Below are positions 57,939-64,000 of a stretch of 64,000 nucleotides of DNA, one piece after another. The position numbers and the translations under genes are program-made. Under the pieces are notes generated by a model that was not told the origin of the DNA, ran no database searches, and saw only the letters and a list, made by a program, of their open reading frames with translations. Location of the stretch: NCBI RefSeq assembly GCF_014649955.1, contig NZ_BMUA01000010.1:124001-188000 (forward strand). The letters run 5' to 3'. The DNA is from Streptomyces violascens (GTDB lineage: Bacteria > Actinomycetota > Actinomycetes > Streptomycetales > Streptomycetaceae). Each line of letters begins with the position of its first letter. Positions within the stretch are counted from its first letter, which is position 1.

Positions 57939-58847
57939 ATGAGTGCACTCGCACTGTCCGTCCTGCTCTCCCTCGTCTCCGCCGTGGCGTACGCGGGCGG
58001 CGCGATCATGCAGGAGCGGGTCGCGGAGGCGACCGCCGGGAGCGCGGCCGCGCGCCGGGCCCGCTGGGTGATCGCGATCGGGCTCAACGGCCTGGGCGCG
58101 CTGCTCCACGTGGTGGCCCTGGCCTGCGGCCCGCTCAGCCTGGTCCAGCCGCTCGGCGCGCTCACCATCGTCTTCGCCCTGCCGATGGCCGCGCTGTTCG
58201 TACGCCGCCGGGCCGGCGCCGCCGCCTGGCGCGGGGCGGTCATGGCGACGGTGGGCCTGGCCGGGCTGCTCTCGCTGACCGGCAGCGCCGACTCCTCCTC
58301 GCTCGGCGGCGCCCAGCGCATCGCGGTCGCCCTCACCACCTTCGTCGTGATCGGCGCCCTGATGATGGCCGCCCGCACCGCCGGACGCCCCGTCCTGCGC
58401 AGCGTGCTGCTCGCCACGGCGGCCGGGATCGCCTTCGGCATGGGCTCGGTGTTCACCAAGCTGGTGGCGGTCGACTGGGCGAGCGGATCCGTCGTCGAGC
58501 AGCTGCCGAGCCTGGCCGTGATCGCGGTCCTCGCCACGGCGGGCACCCTGGTCTCGCAGGCCGCCTACCGAGGCGCCGGCCTCGCCACCCCGCTGGCCGT
58601 GGTCACGGTGGCCAACCCGGTGATCGCCGCCGCCGTCGGCCTCGCCCTGTTCGGCGAGAGCTTCCGGTACGGGACCACGGGCACGCTGCTCGCGCTGGCC
58701 TGCGGCGCGGTCGTGATGGGCGGGCTCACCCTGCTGACGACGGACGGCACCCAGAACGCCCCCGCCCGGCTCCCGGTCCCGCAGCGGCTGCCCGTCGACA
58801 TCCACTCGCTGATCCAGCTGCCCTCGACGGCCGGGGCGGCGGCCTGA
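57939..58847 (+). CDS. DMT-superfamily (EamA-like) transporter
   Basis: 302 residues, about nine to ten hydrophobic helices. Start MSALALSVLLSLVSAVAYAGGAIMQERVA resembles the DMT/EamA type; the helix GPLSLVQPLGALTIVFALPMAAL is characteristic. ATG at 57939 has GGAAGGAG upstream. The ~35-residue tail is polar. Drug/metabolite exporters have broad and unpredictable substrates. A candidate operator overlaps its promoter (57855-57886); no adjacent regulator is seen. Convergent with the histidine kinase gene, 30 bp between stops. Confidence 0.85.
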   Translation: MSALALSVLLSLVSAVAYAGGAIMQERVAEATAGSAAARRARWVIAIGLNGLGALLHVVALACGPLSLVQPLGALTIVFALPMAALFVRRRAGAAAWRGAVMATVGLAGLLSLTGSADSSSLGGAQRIAVALTTFVVIGALMMAARTAGRPVLRSVLLATAAGIAFGMGSVFTKLVAVDWASGSVVEQLPSLAVIAVLATAGTLVSQAAYRGAGLATPLAVVTVANPVIAAAVGLALFGESFRYGTTGTLLALACGAVVMGGLTLLTTDGTQNAPARLPVPQRLPVDIHSLIQLPSTAGAAA

Positions 58848-58877
58848 GCGCCCGTGCCCGCACCCCGGCCGGAAGCG

Positions 58878-60050
58878 TCAGCCGACCGCCCCGGCCGGAA
58901 GCGTCGCCCGCACCTCATAGGTCGTGTCCGTACGGGTCGTGGCGAGCGAGCCACCCATGCTCTCCACCCGCTCCCGCATCGAGAAGGTCCCGGTCCCCGT
59001 GGAGACCGGGGCCTTCACCGGTACCGCGCGGGGCAGCGGGTTCTGGACCGTCACGACCAGGTCCCCCGCCGCGAGCCGGATCGTCACCGCGACCGGCTCG
59101 CCCTGGGCGTGCTTGACCGAGTTCGTCAGGCACTCCTGGACCACCCGGTAGACCGCCGCCTGGCGCAGCGGGGACACCCGGTGCGCGGCCGGCTCGATGT
59201 CCAGGCCGACCGGGGTGCCCGCGCTCCGGCTCTCCTCGGCGAGCGCGTGCAGGCCGTCGATGCCGGGCGTGGCCGTGCGCTCGTCCGCGCGCCGCACGAT
59301 GATCTCGTTCAGCATGAGATGGGCCCGGCGCGCGGTGTCGGCGAGCTCCTCGAAGTCCTTGTGGTGCGGCTCGTTCCTGGCCCGCATCGCGAGCACCTCG
59401 GAACGCACCGCGAGCATCGTCAGCTCCCGGCCCACCATGTCGTGCACGTCCCGGGCCACCGAGACCCGCTCGACCTGCACGGCCTGCAGGGCCGCGTGCT
59501 CGGCACGCTGGGCCTCCAGCTCGCGTACGAGGTCGTGGCGGTAGGCCGAGATGCCGACGCCCGAGGCGAGCACCCCCACCGGCACCACGATCGCCAGGAA
59601 CGAACTCAGCGTCTCGCCCCGGGTGTCGGGCCAGCCCGGCAGGTTGAACAGGGCGTACGCCACCGCGATGTACCCGCACGTGGCGATGATGCCCGCGCGC
59701 CGCCCCCGGAAGCGGCCGAGCGAATACAGCGCGAACTGCACCAGGTTCAGCTGGTGCAGCCAGCCCAGGAATACCAGCGAGACCAGATACGGCAACCACG
59801 GCCAGCGGCGCCGGAAGAGCAGGGTCGCCGCGCCGAGGGCGAGGACGGGCGGCGCGGTGTAGCTGCTGAGGGAGTTGTCGGCCTTGGCCAGGCCCGGCAC
59901 GTCCAGGACCATCAGGCCGAAGCAGCTCAGCGCGATCAGCACGTCCAGGGCGCGCTCCTCGCCCACCCAGCGCGCGCTCGCGGCACGCGCCGCCGCCAGC
60001 GCGCGCTGCGGCGCGGAGGAGGAGGGCGGCGTGTGCATGCCCTCCATCAT
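58878..60050 (-). CDS. Orphan NarL-family sensor histidine kinase
   Basis: 390 residues if ATG 60050 (MMEGMHTPPSS) is used; 60047 and 60038 are also possible, and none has a well-spaced Shine-Dalgarno. The N-terminal half has ~5 helices (residues ~35-165). Dimerisation/phosphoacceptor region VARDVHDMVGRELTML supplies the His (HisKA_3 type). The HATPase region has QECLTNSVKHA and the G-box STGTGTFSMRERVESMGG. No response regulator gene is adjacent, so its partner is elsewhere. It is divergent from the VKOR gene with a 119-bp gap. Confidence 0.85.
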   Translation of the reverse strand: MMEGMHTPPSSSAPQRALAAARAASARWVGEERALDVLIALSCFGLMVLDVPGLAKADNSLSSYTAPPVLALGAATLLFRRRWPWLPYLVSLVFLGWLHQLNLVQFALYSLGRFRGRRAGIIATCGYIAVAYALFNLPGWPDTRGETLSSFLAIVVPVGVLASGVGISAYRHDLVRELEAQRAEHAALQAVQVERVSVARDVHDMVGRELTMLAVRSEVLAMRARNEPHHKDFEELADTARRAHLMLNEIIVRRADERTATPGIDGLHALAEESRSAGTPVGLDIEPAAHRVSPLRQAAVYRVVQECLTNSVKHAQGEPVAVTIRLAAGDLVVTVQNPLPRAVPVKAPVSTGTGTFSMRERVESMGGSLATTRTDTTYEVRATLPAGAVG

Positions 60051-60169
60051 CCAAGGTCTTTGGACCCGAACGCCTAAGCCGAACGGCCCAAATTTAGTGA
60101 TATGTCGCACGCGGCCCCTGGCCGTTCGGCCCTGCCCCGGTGGCCCCATGGATCCCTAGCGTTGCTCCC

Positions 60170-60736
60170 ATGCCTGCCCTCTCCTTCCGCCGTCCGGCGC
60201 GCGGCCCCGCCCTGCTCCTGCTGATCGGCGGACTGCTCGGCCCCCTCGCCTCGGCCGTCCTGACCGCCGACCGCATCCACACCCTTCAGAACCCGGCCTT
60301 CTCCCCCGGCTGCAACATCAACGCGGTCCTGAGCTGCGGCGACGTGATGGACACCTGGCAGAGCAACCTGCTCGGCTTCCCCAACATGCTGCTCGGCGTC
60401 GGTACGTTCGCGGCCCTGGCGGCCCTGGGCCTGGCCCTGCTCGCGGGCGCGGAGTTCCCGCGGTGGCTGTGGCTCGGCATCTGGGCCGGCGTCACGGCGG
60501 GCTTCGCCTTCACCGTGTGGCTGATCAGCCAGTGCCTGTACGTCATCGGGGCGCTGTGCCCGTGGTGCCTGCTGGTGTGGGCGGTGATGATCCCTCTGTT
60601 CTGGTACGTCACCCGTCACGTGGCGGGGCCCCATTCGTGGGTGCGCCGGGTGGCGCCGCACTGGCTGGTGCCGCTGGCGATGTACGCGGTGGTGGCGGCG
60701 CTGGTGTGGGCGGAGCTCGGCGACCGCCTGTTCTGA
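60170..60736 (+). CDS. Vitamin K epoxide reductase (VKOR)-family protein
   Basis: 188 residues, four to five helices. Loop cysteines in SPGCNINAVLSCGDVMDTW and the active CxxC in GALCPWCLLVWA are present, plus the family SNLLGFPNMLLG segment. VKOR oxidises quinols while re-oxidising a thioredoxin-like partner to make disulfides in exported proteins. ATG at 60170; TAGCGT at 60157-60162 ends seven nt before it, a possible leaderless start. No DsbA-like partner gene next to it. A 19-bp terminator follows. Confidence 0.92.
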   Translation: MPALSFRRPARGPALLLLIGGLLGPLASAVLTADRIHTLQNPAFSPGCNINAVLSCGDVMDTWQSNLLGFPNMLLGVGTFAALAALGLALLAGAEFPRWLWLGIWAGVTAGFAFTVWLISQCLYVIGALCPWCLLVWAVMIPLFWYVTRHVAGPHSWVRRVAPHWLVPLAMYAVVAALVWAELGDRLF

Positions 60737-60756
60737 CCGCCTTGTCCTTCCGTACG

Positions 60757-60800
60757 CATGAGGAAGGCCCCCAGGTCGATTCCTGGGGGCCTTCCTCATG
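60757..60800. terminator. Perfect 19-bp bidirectional terminator
   Basis: CATGAGGAAGGCCCCCAGG pairs fully with 60782-60800 around TCGATT, between the convergent VKOR and valS genes. Confidence 0.85.
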
Positions 60801-60826
60801 TGCGTATGTCCGTATGGGCGTCCGGA

Positions 60827-63451
60827 TCAGCCCTTGGGCAGGGCGGCGATCTGGTTGGTGATGCGCTCGATGTCGGCCTCGGCCTTGGTCAGGCGCGTAC
60901 GGATCTTGTCGACCACGTTGTCCGGGGCCTTCGCGAGGAAGGCCCCGTTGCCGAGCTTCTTGTTGGCGTCCGCCTTCTCCTTCTCGGCCGCCCCGAGGTC
61001 CTTGGTCAGGCGCTTGCGCTCGGCCTCGACGTCGATCGTGCCGGACAGGTCCAGCGCGACCGTGGCGCCCGCGACCGGCAGCGAGGCGGTGGCGTGGAAG
61101 CCCTCGCCGGCCGGCTGGAGCCGGAGCAGCTGACGGATGGCCGCCTCGTGCGGGGCCAGCGCGGTGCCGGTCAGGGTGAGCTCGGCCGGAACCTTCTGGC
61201 CGGGCTGGAGGCCCTGGTCGGAACGGAACCGGCGGACCTCGGTGACGACCTGCTGGACCAGCTCGATCTCGCGCTCGGCGGCGTCGTCGCGGAAGCCACT
61301 GTCCTTGGGCCAGTCGGCCACGACGAGGGACTCGCCGCCGGTCAGCGTCGTCCACAGGGTGTCGGTGACGAACGGGACGATCGGGTGCAGGACCCGCAGC
61401 ATCACGTCGAGGACCTCACCGAGGACCCGGCCGGAGACCTTGGCCTGCTCGCCGCCCGCGAAGAACGTGGTCTTCGACAGCTCGACGTACCAGTCGAAGA
61501 CCTCGTCCCACGCGAAGTGGTACAGCGACTCGCTGAGCTTCGCGAACTGGTAGTCCTCGTAGTACGCGTCGACCTCGGCCACGGTCTTGTTCAGCCGGGA
61601 CAGGATCCAGCGGTCGACCGCCGACAGCTGCTCCACGGGCGGGAGTTCACCCTCGACCGTGGCGCCGTTCATGAGCGCGAAGCGGGTCGCGTTCCAGATC
61701 TTGTTGGCGAAGTTGCGGGACGCCTGGACCCAGTCCTCGCCGATCGGCACGTCCGCGCCCGGGTTGGCGCCCTTGGCCAGGGTGAAGCGGACGGCGTCCG
61801 AGCCGTACGCGTCCATCCAGTCGATCGGGTCGACCGCGTTCGGGTTGGACTTCGACATCTTCTTGCCGAACTCGTCGCGGACGAGACCGGTCAACGCGAC
61901 CGTCTTGAACGGGACTTCGCCGTCCATCGCGTACAGGCCGAACATCATCATCCGGGCGACCCAGAAGAAGATGATGTCGTGACCGGTGAGCAGGACGTCG
62001 GTCGAGTAGAACTTCTCCAGGTCGGCGGTCTTCTCCGGCCAGCCGAGCGTGGAGAACGGCCACAGGCCGGACGAGAACCAGGTGTCCAGGACGTCGGGGT
62101 CCTGGTGCCAGCCCTCGCCGGTCGGAATCTCGTCGTCGGGCCCGACGCACACGACCTGACCCTCCGGGCCGTACCAGATCGGGATGCGGTGACCCCACCA
62201 CAGCTGGCGCGAGATGCACCAGTCGTGCATGTTGTCGACCCAGTCGAAGTACCGCTTCGACATGTCCTCGGGGTGGATCTTGACCCGGCCGTCGCGGACG
62301 GCGTCACCGGCAGCCTGCGCGAGCGGGCCGACCTTGACCCACCACTGCATCGACAGGCGCGGCTCGACGGTCGTCTTGCAGCGCGAGCAGTGCCCGACGG
62401 AGTGCATGTACGGGCGCTTCTCGGCGACGACGCGGCCCTGCTCCTTGAGCGCGCCGACGATCGCCGAACGGGCCTCGTAGCGGTCGAGCCCCTGGAACGG
62501 GCCGGGAACGGTGATGACACCGCGCTCGTCCATCACCGTGATCGACTCAAGGCCGTGCCGCTGCCCGATGGCGAAGTCGTTCGGGTCGTGCGCCGGGGTC
62601 ACCTTGACGCAGCCGGTGCCGAACTCGGGGTCGACGTGGGTGTCCGCGACGACCGGGATGGAGCGGTTGGTCAGCGGCAGCTTGATGAGCCTGCCGATGA
62701 GGTGCTGGTAGCGCTCGTCGTCCGGGTGGACGGCGATCGCGGTGTCACCCAGCATCGTCTCCGCGCGGGTGGTGGCGACGACGAGGGCGTCGTCCCCTTC
62801 CCCGTACTTGAGCGAGACGAGCTCGCCCGGGTCGTCCTGGTACTCGACCTCGATGTCCGAGATGGCGGTCAGACAGCGCGGGCACCAGTTGATGATGCGC
62901 TCGGCGCGGTAGATCAGCTCGTCGTCGTACAGGTTCTTGAAGATGGTCTGGACGGCCTTGGAAAGACCCTCGTCCATGGTGAACCGCTCACGGGTCCAGT
63001 CGAGCCCGGCACCCAGGCGCTTGAGCTGGCCCAGGATCCGGCCGCCGTACTCACCCTTCCACTGCCACACGCGCTCTGTGAACGCCTCGCGCCCCAGATC
63101 GTGCCGGGACTTGCCCTCCTCGGCGAGCTGCTGCTCGACCTTGTTCTGGGTGGCGATGCCCGCGTGGTCCATGCCGGGCAGCCACAGCGTCTCGTACCCC
63201 TGCATCCGCTTGCGGCGGGTGAGGGCGTCCATGAGCGTGACCTGGAAGGCGTGCCCGAGGTGCAGCGCGCCCGTGACGTTCGGCGGCGGAATGACGATGG
63301 TGTACGGGTCCTTGTCGGACCCGGCGTCGGCGGTGAAGTAACCGCGCTCTACCCAGCGCTCGTACAGCTTCCCCTCTACCTCGGCCGGCGCGTACTGGGT
63401 CGGCAGTTCGGTGGTGGGCGCTGGATTCTGCTGCTGAGTGTTCTCGGTCAC
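60827..63451 (-). CDS. valS: Valyl-tRNA synthetase
   Basis: Class I synthetase, 874 residues. HIGH-type motif as HLGH in IPPPNVTGALHLGHAFQ, KMSKS motif exact in FGKKMSKSNPNAVDP, editing-domain TTRAETMLGDTAIAV, and a C-terminal coiled-coil tRNA-binding arm (ERKRLTKDLGAAEKEKADANKKL). GTG at 63451; a TCGGCA/TAAACT promoter with 17-nt spacing ends 6 nt before it, suggesting a leaderless start. No T-box-like leader is visible. Divergent from the last gene. Confidence 0.98.
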   Translation of the reverse strand: MTENTQQQNPAPTTELPTQYAPAEVEGKLYERWVERGYFTADAGSDKDPYTIVIPPPNVTGALHLGHAFQVTLMDALTRRKRMQGYETLWLPGMDHAGIATQNKVEQQLAEEGKSRHDLGREAFTERVWQWKGEYGGRILGQLKRLGAGLDWTRERFTMDEGLSKAVQTIFKNLYDDELIYRAERIINWCPRCLTAISDIEVEYQDDPGELVSLKYGEGDDALVVATTRAETMLGDTAIAVHPDDERYQHLIGRLIKLPLTNRSIPVVADTHVDPEFGTGCVKVTPAHDPNDFAIGQRHGLESITVMDERGVITVPGPFQGLDRYEARSAIVGALKEQGRVVAEKRPYMHSVGHCSRCKTTVEPRLSMQWWVKVGPLAQAAGDAVRDGRVKIHPEDMSKRYFDWVDNMHDWCISRQLWWGHRIPIWYGPEGQVVCVGPDDEIPTGEGWHQDPDVLDTWFSSGLWPFSTLGWPEKTADLEKFYSTDVLLTGHDIIFFWVARMMMFGLYAMDGEVPFKTVALTGLVRDEFGKKMSKSNPNAVDPIDWMDAYGSDAVRFTLAKGANPGADVPIGEDWVQASRNFANKIWNATRFALMNGATVEGELPPVEQLSAVDRWILSRLNKTVAEVDAYYEDYQFAKLSESLYHFAWDEVFDWYVELSKTTFFAGGEQAKVSGRVLGEVLDVMLRVLHPIVPFVTDTLWTTLTGGESLVVADWPKDSGFRDDAAEREIELVQQVVTEVRRFRSDQGLQPGQKVPAELTLTGTALAPHEAAIRQLLRLQPAGEGFHATASLPVAGATVALDLSGTIDVEAERKRLTKDLGAAEKEKADANKKLGNGAFLAKAPDNVVDKIRTRLTKAEADIERITNQIAALPKG

Positions 63452-63457
63452 GGGGTC

Positions 63458-63486
63458 AGTTTAGGGGTGTCACGGGCCCGTGCCGA
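63458..63486 (-). promoter_or_regulatory. valS: Promoter of valS
   Basis: Minus-strand TCGGCA (63481-63486), 17-nt spacer, TAAACT (63458-63463). The expected start site is the G of the valS GTG. Confidence 0.5.
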
Positions 63487-63588
63487 AACGGGAATCTTTC
63501 GTAACGGTAGGCCCCCCGATGCACCACGTCATCGGCCCGTCGGCCAGGATGTTCGGATCGGATAAGCATCCCTAGGGGGAACCCAGCA

Positions 63589-64000
63589 ATGAGCTACAAC
63601 CAGCCGGGCCCGTACGGCGGCCAGCCCCAGCAGCCCGGCCCGTACGGCCAGCAGCCTCCGCAGCAGCCTTACGGGCAGCCCGGTCCGCAGCAGCCCGGCT
63701 ACGGCTACCCGCAGCAGGCCCCGCAGGGCGTGCCGCCGCAGCAGCCGTACGGCTACCCGCAGCAGCAGCCGCCTTACGGCCAGCAGCCCCCGTACGGCGC
63801 CCCGATGCAGCCCATGCCCCCGGCCCCGCCGAAGAAGAAGACGGGCCTGATCGTCACGGCCGTCGTCGTGGCGGTCGCAGTGATCGGCGGCGGCGTGTGG
63901 TTCCTGACGAAGGGCGGCGCGAGCAACAGCGACGTGTCGGCGAGCACGAAGGGGTACAAGCTGGTGGCCCCGGCCGAGGTGGGCGACTACAAGAAGGACA
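63589..64000 (+). CDS. Pro/Gln/Tyr-rich single-pass membrane protein (C-terminus cut by window edge)
   Basis: ATG at 63589 with AGGGGG upstream; 137 codons visible. Residues 1-82 are repeats of QPxPYGQQP/QPYGYP type (Pro, Gln, Gly, Tyr only). A short basic KKK then precedes one membrane helix (~86-106, GLIVTAVVVAVAVIGGGVWFL). The beginning of an outside domain (TKGGASNSDVSASTKGYKLVAPAEVG) follows. The layout resembles Streptomyces membrane proteins with disordered cytoplasmic tails, as seen also for the LCP-type protein at 9261. No function can be assigned from the part seen. Confidence 0.75.
   Translation, partial: MSYNQPGPYGGQPQQPGPYGQQPPQQPYGQPGPQQPGYGYPQQAPQGVPPQQPYGYPQQQPPYGQQPPYGAPMQPMPPAPPKKKTGLIVTAVVVAVAVIGGGVWFLTKGGASNSDVSASTKGYKLVAPAEVGDYKKD

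Overview
High-GC actinobacterial chromosome, almost certainly Streptomyces. The evidence is strong third-position GC bias with long antisense shadow frames on nearly every gene, -10 boxes of the TAgacT type, several apparently leaderless genes, a Tat-exported deacetylase, an RNase E with a very long N-terminal extension, and a gene order I recognise from memory as the S. coelicolor leuS to valS core segment. I see no integrase, transposase, CRISPR array, rRNA or replication origin, and no TTA (bldA-dependent) codon where I looked.

Layout. 1-6.5 kb: a truncated small membrane protein, leuS behind a leucine leader-peptide attenuator, and a divergent two-gene redox module (haem-type membrane protein plus a NuoF-like/ferredoxin fusion). 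6.5-8 kb: two identical tRNA-Ala(GGC) genes flank a decayed GT87-type glycosyltransferase and two small zinc-ribbon proteins. 8-12 kb: histidine phosphatase, rsfS, a degenerate LytR-CpsA-Psr protein and nadD, then two 53-residue membrane proteins. 12-18.4 kb: an M48 protease, two membrane proteins sharing an N-terminal motif, and proA and proB. 18.7-31.2 kb: a cell-envelope glycan block with a PIG-L-type deacetylase, a GtrA/GtrB pair, a two-domain teichoic-acid-type polymerase, GT4, a polytopic membrane protein, galE and GT2. 31.3-38.2 kb: obg, rpmA, rplU, an internally deleted galU and rne.

38.5-45.9 kb: a radical-SAM gene and its usual DUF2344 partner are separated by a membrane protein built from repeats and by a WXG-like/DUF1023/lipoprotein module that includes a frameshifted hydrolase. 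46-56.6 kb: CYTH-CHAD protein, then the elongation operon mreB-mreC-mreD-mrdA-rodA, preceded by folC-DUF4233-ndk. 56.7-64 kb: a second MreB paralogue, a DMT transporter, an orphan histidine kinase, a VKOR protein, valS, and the start of a Pro/Gln/Tyr-rich membrane protein.

Functional theme. Much of the window concerns building the cell wall: MreBCD/PBP2/RodA for peptidoglycan, the glycan block plus the LCP protein for anionic polymers, and an MreB-like filament. These sit among translation and ribosome genes (leuS, valS, rplU, rpmA, obg, rsfS, rne, tRNAs), proline synthesis, NAD synthesis and folate synthesis. At least five genes seem to start translation at or beside the transcription start, because a -10-like hexamer lies 6-7 nt before the start codon.
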